In this document: one piece after another, positions 23,614 through 31,530 of the stretch
How positions within the stretch are numbered: position 1 is the stretch's first letter
How the letters are laid out: every line of letters starts with the position of its first letter
Assembly: GCA_964450265.1 (NCBI GenBank)
Contig: CAYVCY010000002.1
Coordinates: forward strand, 1-46,952
From: JAEZJZ01 sp964450265
Lineage (GTDB): Bacteria > Bacillota > UBA994 > UBA5500
Reading direction: 5' to 3'
DNA: 46,952 nucleotides
Program-made: the position numbers and the translations under genes
The notes under the pieces: model-generated
What the model saw: only the letters and a program-made list of their open reading frames with translations
Told to the model about the DNA's origin: nothing
The model's database searches: none

Positions 23614-24078
23614 GTGAGAGAAACGGAGCCGCTGCCTGAGAGTTTGCCTTGGTTGAAGCGTCGCTTGCGGCGGTTGAAGCGTCAGGAGCAAGCTATACGG
23701 GGCGCGTGGAACCCTGGTTTGGTTCGGCGCAGTTGGGTGTGGGACCGCTTCTTCAGCCTGCGCGGGGTGGACTTGGGCACGGTCAAGTATCCGTTGAACG
23801 TTCTGCAGAAGATGACCAGGGAGGAGTTCCGCCGGGTAGTCGATGACTTCTTCTTTCAGGTGTACTATACCTATTACCGGGAGAATCGACTGTTACAGCC
23901 TGCGCTATATGACCCGTCCGATCTGGCTGAGATGGGACTGCCCCCTGATGCTGGGCTCAAGGAGATCCGCCTGCGTTTCCGGCAACTGGTGAAGCAACAT
24001 CATCCAGATGTGGGTGGCGACAGTAGGCAGTTCATTAAGCTGCTGCAGGCTTATGAACGGTTGCGCAGCGACTGGTAG
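23614..24078 (+). CDS. J-domain protein with N-terminal extension
   Basis: A 154-residue protein from GTG 23614 with a strong taggaggt site. Residues about 105-154 form a C-terminal J-domain: helix II IRLRFRQLVKQHHPD with the HPD tripeptide (about 129-131) followed by VGGDSRQFIKLLQAYERL. The first 100 residues are basic and aromatic-rich (LKRRLRRLKRQEQ, WVWDRFFSLRG, FFFQVYYTYYRENRL) and not recognised. J-domains stimulate DnaK-type chaperones, so this protein probably targets a client through its N-terminal part. It follows yvcK by 39 bases, probably in the same transcription unit. Confidence 0.75.
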   Translation: MRETEPLPESLPWLKRRLRRLKRQEQAIRGAWNPGLVRRSWVWDRFFSLRGVDLGTVKYPLNVLQKMTREEFRRVVDDFFFQVYYTYYRENRLLQPALYDPSDLAEMGLPPDAGLKEIRLRFRQLVKQHHPDVGGDSRQFIKLLQAYERLRSDW

Positions 24079-24100
24079 GAGAGGTGGAGTGATGACTTCT

Positions 24101-24256
24101 CTCCCTCTGTCATGGCTTGCGCCATGCCACCTCCCTCGTCAGAGGGAGGCGAGTCTTGGCCCTCTCATCTCGGCCCCCTTGCAAGGGGGCTGTCGCGAAG
24201 CGACTGGGGGATTTAGAGGGCTGTCACGCAGCGACTGGGGAGTCTCCCCGCAGGGG
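24101..24256. repeat. Dispersed palindromic repeat, copy B
   Basis: Second copy of the element at 5341-5446. The first module (24101-24157) differs from copy A at only a few positions, and the second module (ccccctt-gcaaggggg-ctgtcgcgaagcgactgggg) follows. A partial third module (gggctgtcacgcagcgactggg) and a small hairpin tctcccc-gca-ggggag complete it. Non-coding, filling most of the gap between the convergent J-domain and M42 genes. Confidence 0.8.
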
Positions 24257-24265
24257 AGTAAAGAC

Positions 24266-24285
24266 AGGGCGCCTCGCGGCGCCCT
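24266..24285. terminator. Hairpin between convergent genes
   Basis: agggcgcc-tcgc-ggcgccct is a perfect 8-bp stem with a tetraloop lying between the convergent J-domain and aminopeptidase genes; a short T-poor tail follows. Likely a two-way transcription stop. Confidence 0.5.
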
Positions 24286-24318
24286 ATTGACGATCTCTCT
24301 CCGCCTCGCCTGTCTTTC

Positions 24319-25371
24319 TTATTCCTCGCCGGTGGTCAAGTAGGCCAAGAGCAGGTTGCCGGTAGCCAACAGCCCATCCTGATGGGTACGCTCGTGAGCG
24401 TGGGAGGCATCGACGCCGGGGCCGATCAGGCCGGTGCGGATGTCGTTGCCTGCCCTGAGCGCCGGGCCGGCATCCGAACCGTAGAAGGGGAAGATATCCA
24501 CCGCATAGGGGATGTTGTTCTGCTCTGCCAGCCGTACCAAGCGCCGACGGATGCCCAGATCGTACGGCCCTCCGCCATCCTTGGCGCAGATGGACACCGC
24601 GAACTCATTGCCATCCAGCCCATCGCCTACACAGCCCATGTCTACGGCGATGAATTCCACAGTCTTCGGCGGGGTGCCGAAGGAAGCCCCGTGGCCCACC
24701 TCTTCAAAGTTGGTGATAAAGAAGTGCGTGGTCGCGACCGGCTGTAGCCCGTTCTCTATAAAGTATTTGGCTACGCCCAGCATCACCGCTACGCTAGCTT
24801 TGTCGTCCAAATGGCGGGACTTGACGAAGCCGCTAAGGGTGACCTCGGTCCGCGGATCGAAGCTGATGAAATCGCCGATGGCGATGCCCAGCTGCTTGAC
24901 GTCATCCTTACTTGCCACCCGCTCGTCCAAGCGCACCTCCATGTTGGCCGGTTCCCGTTCCAGTTTGCGCGCATCCTGGCCATAGACATGGGTAGCCGCC
25001 TTGGTGGTGAGGATGGTGCCGGTGTACTTGCGGCCCGATGCGGTGCTGATCATCACCCGCTCGCCTTCCACCGAGTGCATCATATAACCGCCGAGATTGG
25101 TGAATTTCAAGCGCCCACTGCTCTTGATCTCGCTGACCATCGCTCCCAAGGTATCCACATGGCCGGAGAGCACCCGCTGCCGCTGGTCGTCCTTCCCCGG
25201 CAGAGTAGCCAACAGCCCGCCCTTGTTGGTGCGCTCACAGGCCAGACCTAGCTCCGAAAATTGGCCTTGCAGGTACTCGACGATAGCATGCGTGTCCCCG
25301 GTAGGGCTAGGGATTTTGCACAGCTTGACCAGTTGCTCGGTGATATAGTTCAGATCCAGTCCTTTGCTCAT
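24319..25371 (-). CDS. M42-family metallo-aminopeptidase
   Basis: A 350-residue dinuclear-metal aminopeptidase of family M42 (glutamyl aminopeptidase/PepA-like TET peptidases). Visible ligands and motifs: SGHVDTLG (about 69-76), the PDZ-like insert between about 80 and 175, LDDKASVAVM (about 184) with the bridging Asp, TNFEEVGHGAS (about 225) with the catalytic Glu pair, VDMGCVGD (about 248), GSDAGPALRAG (about 303) and GPGVDASHAHERT (about 323). Such enzymes form self-compartmentalised dodecamers that trim peptides in the cytoplasm. ATG 25371 has ggaggag at suitable spacing. Same strand as the DUF362 gene, 85 bases away. Confidence 0.92.
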   Translation of the reverse strand: MSKGLDLNYITEQLVKLCKIPSPTGDTHAIVEYLQGQFSELGLACERTNKGGLLATLPGKDDQRQRVLSGHVDTLGAMVSEIKSSGRLKFTNLGGYMMHSVEGERVMISTASGRKYTGTILTTKAATHVYGQDARKLEREPANMEVRLDERVASKDDVKQLGIAIGDFISFDPRTEVTLSGFVKSRHLDDKASVAVMLGVAKYFIENGLQPVATTHFFITNFEEVGHGASFGTPPKTVEFIAVDMGCVGDGLDGNEFAVSICAKDGGGPYDLGIRRRLVRLAEQNNIPYAVDIFPFYGSDAGPALRAGNDIRTGLIGPGVDASHAHERTHQDGLLATGNLLLAYLTTGEE

Positions 25372-25456
25372 TTCTTCTCCTCCTCTGTTCTTCGCTCCAG
25401 GCGGTGATCGCCTGAAGCAACACTATGTATCATTTTACCATACGTTTCCGCCCGGG

Positions 25457-26620
25457 TCAGTGGCTGTTGCCGCGGCGGCCGAAGAAAAGGCGGGCTGCCG
25501 GTGGCTGCCGCACCTTGATCGCTTTAGCTGGACACATCTCCTGGCAGCAGAAGCAGCGGATGCATTTGTGCAAATCGATCTCGGGCGGATAGCCGTTATC
25601 CGAGAGAGCCTGCGGCGGACAGCTGTTCACACAGATGCCACAGCCGACGCAGATCTCCGGAATGAACACCGGTCGGGGGCTGGCCCAGCGAGTGATGCGC
25701 TCGGCCAGGGGGCGGGGCAGCCACTGGGACAGGAAATCCGCCTTCACCATCAGCTGTGGCGTGGCGAACTGTCGGCAGAGGCCATCCAGTGAGCCCAACA
25801 CCTGCACGTCCTGTAACCGGCCGCTATGCAGACCCATCAGCTTGGCGGCGGCGATGGTGGTCACCTGTTCCGGCTTTACTCCGGCTAACGTGGCGGCTAC
25901 TACGTCGTGGGCGAAAGGGTTAGCGCTGGCCACCACGGCGCCGACCGCTATCGGGTTGCCGCCGGAGGGGCCATGGCCTTCCATGCCATAGACAGCATCC
26001 ATGATGGTCAAGTCCGGCTGCACTAGATGACAGAGTTCCACCAAGAAAGAGCTGAAATGCTGGTGATCCGGGAGGCGCAAATGGTACTCAATTTTTGTCA
26101 GCCCAGGAATCATGCCATAGAGGTTCTTCACTCCGGCAGTGATCAAGGTGATGCCGTGAGTCTTCAACTTGGGAAGATTGATCAACACATCGGCTTCGTA
26201 GGCGGCTTTCACCAGCGGCACGTGCTGCATAGTGCGGCCATCCGGAAAGTGCGCTTCGACGCTGCTGCAGTCAAAATTTAGTTGGCACCCGGTGCGTTCG
26301 GCCACCGCCGTCAGCCCGCAGGTGTCATAGATGCCTTGCAGCGCCTTCGGCGTGAACGGCCCGCCTGGGCTGTCGCCCAGGACAGCGATCCCGCCCGCTT
26401 GCTGCACCTGACGTACCACCGCTTCTACCAAAGCCGGGTGGGTGGTGGTGGCCGTCTGCGGTCTGCGCTTCATCAGCAGATTGCATTTCAGAAAGACTGT
26501 CTGCCCCGGCTTCACAAACCGACCCATACCACCCAGCGGGGCAAGCACTTCGGTTACTGCCCGGTTTAGGAGATCAGCCTGGTAGTCCGGGCACGGGGCA
26601 ACGAACACCCTGTTGTCCAT
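25457..26620 (-). CDS. DUF362 protein with two 4Fe-4S clusters
   Basis: A 387-residue protein: DUF362 domain (about 1-290) with VKPGQTVFLKCNLL (about 37) and INLPKLKTHGITLITAGVKN (about 148), and a C-terminal ferredoxin domain with CVGCGICVNSCP (about 335) and CIRCFCCQEMCP (about 361), the pattern of two 4Fe-4S clusters. Such proteins are common in anaerobes and are presumed electron carriers or redox enzymes; the reaction is unknown. No signal sequence. The start is supported by an aaaggag site. The leader contains ccgatagtcg, a short resemblance to the leader repeat that is too brief to count. Confidence 0.87.
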   Translation of the reverse strand: MDNRVFVAPCPDYQADLLNRAVTEVLAPLGGMGRFVKPGQTVFLKCNLLMKRRPQTATTTHPALVEAVVRQVQQAGGIAVLGDSPGGPFTPKALQGIYDTCGLTAVAERTGCQLNFDCSSVEAHFPDGRTMQHVPLVKAAYEADVLINLPKLKTHGITLITAGVKNLYGMIPGLTKIEYHLRLPDHQHFSSFLVELCHLVQPDLTIMDAVYGMEGHGPSGGNPIAVGAVVASANPFAHDVVAATLAGVKPEQVTTIAAAKLMGLHSGRLQDVQVLGSLDGLCRQFATPQLMVKADFLSQWLPRPLAERITRWASPRPVFIPEICVGCGICVNSCPPQALSDNGYPPEIDLHKCIRCFCCQEMCPAKAIKVRQPPAARLFFGRRGNSH

Positions 26621-26665
26621 CGTGTTCTCCTTTCGACTATCGGTTTCCAGTCAGATCTGATTATA

Positions 26666-26758
26666 ATACAAGCAGCCCTGACGGTGGAACGGGGAACTGG
26701 CTGTTCTGTTCCGATACAAGCAGCCCTGACGGTGGAACAGGGGGCCTGTCCCCACCGT
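26666..26758. repeat. 25-bp direct repeat pair and GGGAC-type hairpin
   Basis: The sequence atacaagcagccctgacggt-ggaac occurs at 26666-26690 and 26714-26738 (period 48). The second copy runs into acggtgg...ccaccgt (arms 26729-26735 and 26752-26758), part of the GGGAC/GTCCC palindrome family. Non-coding, between the divergent DUF362 gene and nrdJ. Confidence 0.7.
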
Positions 26759-26818
26759 TCCGCCCCCGTGGCTTACAAAGTTTTTTCACTGAGCAGGGAA
26801 AGGGCATAGTCCGTCGAA

Positions 26819-26834
26819 CCACTATATCTAGACT
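26819..26834 (+). promoter_or_regulatory. NrdR-like box 1 upstream of nrdJ
   Basis: ccactatatctagact agrees with the NrdR-box consensus acaCwAtATaTwGtgt at 12 of 16 positions. It pairs with a second box 31 bases downstream, three DNA turns away, the normal NrdR spacing. Confidence 0.65.
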
Positions 26835-26849
26835 CTTTTTTTGGGGTAT

Positions 26850-26865
26850 GCGCTATAGATAGTGA
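26850..26865 (+). promoter_or_regulatory. NrdR-like box 2 upstream of nrdJ
   Basis: gcgctatagatagtga, 12 of 16 matches to the NrdR consensus, 21 bases before the nrdJ start codon. Together the boxes predict repression by NrdR when dATP is plentiful. No nrdR gene is in the window. Confidence 0.65.
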
Positions 26866-26886
26866 CAATTCAGGGAGGTTGGAGCA

Positions 26887-29127
26887 GTGAACTTGACACC
26901 GAATGCCGTTACCGTATTGGAACGGCGCTACTTGCGAAGAGAGAACGGGCAGCTGACGGAGACGCCGGAGGGGATGTTCCGTCGCGTGGCCGAGAACATA
27001 GCGGCTGTGGAGATCAGTCACTACGCTAAGACTGTCGAACAGGCCGAGGAGATGGCAGAGCAGTTCTATCAGATGATGGTTAGCCTGGATTTTCTCCCAA
27101 ACTCTCCCACGCTGATGAACGCCGGGCGGGAGCTGCAGCAGCTAGCTGCTTGTTTTGTTTTGCCTGTGGGGGATAGCATGGAGAGCATCTTTGAGAGCCT
27201 GAAGAATGCTGCTCTGATCCATAAGAGTGGCGGCGGCACTGGTTTCTCCTTCTCACGCTTGCGACCCAAGAACGATCAGGTGCAGACCACCGGTGGCGTG
27301 GCCAGCGGGCCGATATCCTTTCTGCGGGTGTTCAATGCGGCCACCGATGCCGTCAAGCAGGGCGGTACTCGCCGTGGGGCGAACATGGGCATTTTGCGGG
27401 TGGACCATCCGGATATCATCGAATTTATTACCGCCAAGGCCCAGACTGACGAGCTGACTAACTTCAATCTCTCTGTGGGCATCACCGAGAAGTTCATGCA
27501 GGCGGTGAAAGATGACAGCGAGTACGATCTGGTCAATCCTCGCGACGGTAGCGTGGTGAGCAGTAAGCGGGCGCGGGAGGTATTCGAGCTGATCGTGGAG
27601 ATGGCTTGGAAAAACGGCGAGCCAGGTATCGTCTTCCTGGATCGTCTGAACCGTTTTAACCCCACCCCGCAATTAGGCGAGATCGAGAGCACCAATCCCT
27701 GTGGCGAACAGCCGCTATTGCCTTACGAGGCCTGCAACCTGGGTTCGATCAATCTAGCGCAGATGGTCACCGCCGATCAGTTTCCGCAAATCGATTACCC
27801 CCGCCTGCGTCAGTTGATCGGCCTGTCGGTGCGCTTCTTGGACAACGTGATCGATGCCAATCGCTACCCTTTGCCCAGCATCGAGCAGATGGCCCAGGGC
27901 AACCGCAAGATCGGCCTGGGAGTGATGGGTTTTGCGGACCTGCTGATTCAGCTGGGCGTGCCCTACAACTCCGAAGCCGCGGTAGAGGTGGCGCGAGAAC
28001 TGATGAGCTTCATAGATCAAGAGGCGAAGAGCGCCTCCCAAGCCTTGGCCGAGGAGCGGGGCGCGTTCCCGAACTTCCCTGGTTCGATTTACGATCGGCC
28101 AGAGGGGCAACCTTTGCGCAACGCCACCGTGACCACCATCGCGCCGACCGGCACCATCAGTATTATCGCCGGAGCTTCCAGCGGCATCGAACCGCTATTT
28201 GCCGTCTGTTTCCAGCGCCACATTCTGGATGACGATCGTCTGATAGAGGTGCACCCACTGTTTGAAAAGGTGGCCAAACAGCGGGGTTTTTACAGCGAAG
28301 AGCTGATGCAGCAGATAGCGAAACAGGGCGGCCTGGATAACTTGCCGCAGGTCCCGGATGACGTGCGCCGCGTATTCGTGGTAGCTCACGACGTGACTCC
28401 GGCTTGGCACGTGCGTATTCAGGCGGCTTTCCAGGATCACACCGACAACGCCGTCTCGAAAACGGTCAACTTCCCCCATGAAGCGACCAAGGAAGACGTA
28501 GACCGGGTATTTCAGTTGGCATTTGAGCTGGGCTGCAAAGGCGTGACCATTTACCGCGACGGCAGCCGTCAGTACCAGGTGCTGTCTACGGGCAGTAACG
28601 CCTCCTCGGGAGAGGGGGAAGCGGCAGCCGCTGTGCAGCCGTTAACTGAAGCTTTGGCGCCTTCAACCTTAAAGCCACGCCCGCGGCCGGATGAGACCTT
28701 TGGCATCACCAAGAAGTACAAGATCGGCGGTTGCGGCAAGCTATATGTGACCGTCAATTCTGATGAAAACGGTATCTGTGAGGTGTTCACCAATACGGGC
28801 GAAGAAGGGTGTTCATCGCTGTCCGATGCCGTTGCCCGCCTGATCAGTTTGGCGATGCGGGCTGGAGTGGATGTGGATGCAATTCTGGATCAAGTGAAGG
28901 GCATTCGCTGCGTAGGTTGTATCGTCGATCCGGAGACATGGGTGCTCAGTTGCCCAGATGCGATCGGCAAGACCATCGAGAAGGTAGTCAAGGGCAGTGT
29001 CAAGTTCGATTTGAACGTGGCTGCCGGACCGCAGTCGCTGTTGATCTGCCCGGATTGCGGAGGTGTGGTCGTGCCCCAGAACGGGTGTATCACCTGTTCC
29101 AACTGTGGTTATTCCAAGTGTGGTTAA
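26887..29127 (+). CDS. nrdJ: Adenosylcobalamin-dependent ribonucleotide reductase (class II)
   Basis: Reduces ribonucleotides to deoxyribonucleotides without oxygen, using adenosylcobalamin to form the thiyl radical. The 746-residue product has DFLPNSPTLMNAGRE near the N terminus (about 72), the loop FNLSVGITEKF (about 196), the active-site motif STNPCGEQPLLPYEACNLGS (about 268-287), TIAPTGTISIIAGASSGIEP (about 417) and a C-terminal domain with CVGCIVDP and CPDCGG...CITCSNCGYSKCG (about 722-746), the redox-active cysteine tail. No N-terminal ATP-cone is seen. Start is GTG 26887 with cagggaggt upstream. Two NrdR-like boxes precede it. Confidence 0.96.
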   Translation: MNLTPNAVTVLERRYLRRENGQLTETPEGMFRRVAENIAAVEISHYAKTVEQAEEMAEQFYQMMVSLDFLPNSPTLMNAGRELQQLAACFVLPVGDSMESIFESLKNAALIHKSGGGTGFSFSRLRPKNDQVQTTGGVASGPISFLRVFNAATDAVKQGGTRRGANMGILRVDHPDIIEFITAKAQTDELTNFNLSVGITEKFMQAVKDDSEYDLVNPRDGSVVSSKRAREVFELIVEMAWKNGEPGIVFLDRLNRFNPTPQLGEIESTNPCGEQPLLPYEACNLGSINLAQMVTADQFPQIDYPRLRQLIGLSVRFLDNVIDANRYPLPSIEQMAQGNRKIGLGVMGFADLLIQLGVPYNSEAAVEVARELMSFIDQEAKSASQALAEERGAFPNFPGSIYDRPEGQPLRNATVTTIAPTGTISIIAGASSGIEPLFAVCFQRHILDDDRLIEVHPLFEKVAKQRGFYSEELMQQIAKQGGLDNLPQVPDDVRRVFVVAHDVTPAWHVRIQAAFQDHTDNAVSKTVNFPHEATKEDVDRVFQLAFELGCKGVTIYRDGSRQYQVLSTGSNASSGEGEAAAAVQPLTEALAPSTLKPRPRPDETFGITKKYKIGGCGKLYVTVNSDENGICEVFTNTGEEGCSSLSDAVARLISLAMRAGVDVDAILDQVKGIRCVGCIVDPETWVLSCPDAIGKTIEKVVKGSVKFDLNVAAGPQSLLICPDCGGVVVPQNGCITCSNCGYSKCG

Positions 29128-29200
29128 GCTAACCGAGACGTTTGGACGGTGGCCGTGAATGCGGTCACCGTCTGCGCCATTTTAGCGCAACACTCCATGG

Positions 29201-29227
29201 AACCCGGGACAATCCGGGTTCTTTTTC
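29201..29227 (+). terminator. Intrinsic terminator after nrdJ
   Basis: aacccgg (29201-29207) pairs with ccgggtt (29214-29220), followed by cTTTTT. A second hairpin, gacggtg...caccgtc, precedes it near 29140-29172. Confidence 0.85.
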
Positions 29228-29345
29228 GTTGTTTACGCTCTCAGTTGCAGATGACAACACATGGTAGGCGAGGAAAGTGGCAATATTACGGGTGGTAGCG
29301 GTGTAGCGCTAGTCGCGCACACCCAAATTACATGGAGGTGGAAGT

Positions 29346-30611
29346 ATGTACGGCAATTACGACGAGCGAGGCATGCGCATCCCACAGCATTATGGCGGTA
29401 ACGCAGGACGGCCGGGGAACTATTCTGGCGGCGGGGGCAACAGCTACGCCCAGAATATCGGCACCACTCGTACTGAACAGACGATGCAAGGTCACATGGG
29501 CGGTCTATCCGGCATGATGCATGCCGACCATAACATCCAGGGCAACTATGGTCAGAGCCTTGGCGGTCAGTTTGGTGGCCCGAGCAACCAATTCGGCCAG
29601 TCCACGCAGTATAGTGGGGGCCAATACGGACAGCCCAGTTACGGCCAGATTAACCAGTATGGCCAGCACGGCCAGCACGGCCAGCACAGCCAAGGCGGCT
29701 ACGGTCAGCAGTTTAGCTCTCCTACCCAGTACCAGCAGAGTGACATCGGCACCACCCGCAGCGAGCAGTCGATGCGCAGCAGCATGGGTGGGATGTCCGC
29801 GATGATGCAGGCTGATCGCAATACCCAGAGCGGTTACGGTCCGAGCAATCAGTACGGCAACCAGCCCATCCAGTATGGGCAGGGTGGATTTAGCACCAAC
29901 ACCCAGCATCAGCAACAGGACATCGGCACCACTCGCAGTGAACAATCGTTCAGTGGTGGCATGGGTGGCATCCCTGCTATGATGCAGGCGGACCATAACA
30001 CTCAGGGCAGCTATGGTCAGTTTAACCAGCACAGCCAAGGCGGCTACGGTCAGCAGTTTAGCTCTCCCACCCAGTATCAGCAGAGTGACATCGGCGCCAC
30101 CCGCAGTGAGCAGTCGATGCGCGGCAGCATGGGCGGGATGTCAGCGATGATGCAGGCGGACCATAACACTCAGGGCTACGTCCAGAGCAACCAGTATGGC
30201 TATCAACAACCAACTCAATACAGCCAGAGTGGCTATGGCTCCACAGCTCAGTACCAGCCGAATGACATCGGTAGCACCCGCAGCGAACAGTCGATGCGCG
30301 GCGGCATGGGCGGCGTGTCTGCGATCATGCAGGCGGACCATAACGCCCAGGGCAACTCCGGCCAGAGCTATGCTGGCAGCACCAACCAGTCCGGCCCTAG
30401 CAATTACGGCAATACCCAGGGCAGCCAGTACGGTCAGCATAACAGCTGGCAGGGCTTCCCGACCGGCGGTGGGTACGGTTACGGCAGTCAGTACAGCAGC
30501 CAGAACTACGGTTCAGGCAGCCAACAGACTGGCATTCAGAACCCAGGCGATACCCCGTTGGAACAGGCAGCTAAACAGAACATCAATCCCAGTGGCTTCA
30601 CGCAAAGCTAG
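29346..30611 (+). CDS. Q/G/S/Y-rich protein with five 27-residue modules
   Basis: A 421-residue protein with no recognised family. Five modules of exactly 27 residues lie at 37-63, 133-159, 192-218, 248-274 and 307-333. Each begins [D/N]IG[T/A/S]TR[S/T]EQ, continues through a Met/Gly stretch (MGGMSAMMQ type) and ends AD[H/R]N. Linkers of 69, 32, 29 and 32 residues and the C-terminal region are Gln, Gly, Ser, Tyr and Asn rich (GYGQQ, QYGQ, SNQYG), like prion-like low-complexity proteins. No Cys was seen, Lys is very rare, and there is no signal peptide or membrane helix. The end reads DTPLEQAAKQNINPSGF. Ribosome site ggaggtgg. It stands alone. A spore-coat, matrix or condensate-forming role is conceivable but speculative. 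Confidence 0.8.
   Translation: MYGNYDERGMRIPQHYGGNAGRPGNYSGGGGNSYAQNIGTTRTEQTMQGHMGGLSGMMHADHNIQGNYGQSLGGQFGGPSNQFGQSTQYSGGQYGQPSYGQINQYGQHGQHGQHSQGGYGQQFSSPTQYQQSDIGTTRSEQSMRSSMGGMSAMMQADRNTQSGYGPSNQYGNQPIQYGQGGFSTNTQHQQQDIGTTRSEQSFSGGMGGIPAMMQADHNTQGSYGQFNQHSQGGYGQQFSSPTQYQQSDIGATRSEQSMRGSMGGMSAMMQADHNTQGYVQSNQYGYQQPTQYSQSGYGSTAQYQPNDIGSTRSEQSMRGGMGGVSAIMQADHNAQGNSGQSYAGSTNQSGPSNYGNTQGSQYGQHNSWQGFPTGGGYGYGSQYSSQNYGSGSQQTGIQNPGDTPLEQAAKQNINPSGFTQS
29682..30173 (+). repeat. Long direct repeat within the modular gene
   Basis: About 145 bp starting at 29682 recurs at 30027 (offset 345 bp, 115 codons) with few differences, covering the linker end and the following 27-residue module (modules 2 and 4). 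A ninefold microrepeat ggccagcac occurs three times at about 29661-29687. The pattern points to recent internal duplication. Confidence 0.8.
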
Positions 30612-30624
30612 TGAATGACCGCTA

Positions 30625-30657
30625 AGAAGGGGGCTGTCGCATGACAGCCCCCCTTCT
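30625..30657. terminator. Hairpin between convergent genes (repeat core)
   Basis: agaagggggctgtc and gacagccccccttct pair over 14 positions with one bulged C and the loop gcat. The core ggggctgtc and the following cccccagtcg match the edges of the dispersed repeat at 5341 and 24101, so this is probably a shortened copy serving as a stop between the modular gene and the convergent YczE-like gene. Confidence 0.55.
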
Positions 30658-30694
30658 CACTCCCCCAGTCGTTTCGTGTGAGCTTATCCCACTA

Positions 30695-31390
30695 TCAATT
30701 GCCCCCTGCCGCCGCTCTTTCCGCTGGCTCTCGCCGGCGTCTCGATTCAGTCACCGAGAGATAAGCCCCCAATTGCCAACGGTTCGTAGCCCAGCGCAGT
30801 GCCTGCAGAAAACTTTCCAGCGTGGGGCCGATGGCCAAAGCGCAGACTATAGTGCCGATGCCGAAAGGGCCCCCTAGGATGATGCCGATGGCCAACACGC
30901 TCAGCTCGATGCTGTTTCGCACCACGCCGATGCGCCAGCCGCTGCGCTGAGTGAGTGCCAGCATGAGGCCATCCCGCGGCCCTGCCCCCAGCTTCACACT
31001 GATATAAAGGGCTGTTCCTGCCGCAGTGAATAGCACCCCAAGCACCAGGAACAGGGACTGCAGCGGCAGGGTGGCGGCGATGGGAATGAGCTGAGCTCCG
31101 TTCAGCAGATCGTACATGGCGCCCACCAGCACCAAGTTCACCAAAGTGGCTAAGGCTGGTTTGATGCCCATGAAGTAACTGAGGGCGATAATCGCAAATC
31201 CAACCACTTGGCTCACCCGACCTTGGGTCCAACCGACATGCTTGGCAATCCCCAGGTGAAACACCGTCCAGGCTGAAGCGCCTAGCTCCGCCTTGACGCT
31301 GAAGAGGATGCCCAGGCTGAGCATCGACAGGCCCACGACCATTAACAGACAGCGAACCGACAATGCCAGAGTGTTTTTCTGCATTTCCAA
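30695..31390 (-). CDS. YczE/YyaS/YitT-family membrane protein
   Basis: A 231-residue integral membrane protein with five or six predicted helices. Diagnostic stretches are LSMLSLGILFSVKAELGASA near the N terminus (about 20-39) and TALYISVKLGAGPRDGLMLA (about 126-145), a repeated pattern shared by the YczE/YyaS family. Members are described only as membrane proteins, one linked to lipopeptide production in Bacillus; transport activity is not proven. The C-terminal tail is Arg/Glu rich and cytoplasmic. The ATG is preceded by aaggagt. It is divergent from whiA with a 140-base gap. Confidence 0.82.
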   Translation of the reverse strand: MEMQKNTLALSVRCLLMVVGLSMLSLGILFSVKAELGASAWTVFHLGIAKHVGWTQGRVSQVVGFAIIALSYFMGIKPALATLVNLVLVGAMYDLLNGAQLIPIAATLPLQSLFLVLGVLFTAAGTALYISVKLGAGPRDGLMLALTQRSGWRIGVVRNSIELSVLAIGIILGGPFGIGTIVCALAIGPTLESFLQALRWATNRWQLGAYLSVTESRRRREPAERAAAGGN

Positions 31391-31530
31391 GACTCCTTCT
31401 GCCGCCTGTGAAGGAAAGACAGCTGATTAGTACAATTCTTTGTGTCCGGGCGACTTCCTCCTGCAGACTGAATGTGTTAAGGTTCAGATAATAAGGGTAA
31501 AGTGACTAGTAAGCTGCAGGTGGTGAGAAG

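Noticed and set aside
26625..26645. Fourth copy of the leader repeat upstream of the DUF362 gene
   Set aside because: Only about nine bases (ccgatagt-type) agree and neither hairpin is present.
26621..26886. Cobalamin riboswitch upstream of nrdJ
   Set aside because: No B12-box-like sequence or suitable fold was seen in this 266-base gap; NrdR-like boxes account for the conserved-looking part.
29257..29270. Sporulation sigma-G-like -10 (CATNNTA) before the modular gene
   Set aside because: catggta at 29260-29266 fits, but the only -35-like gttta is about 24 bases upstream, too far for sigma-F or sigma-G.
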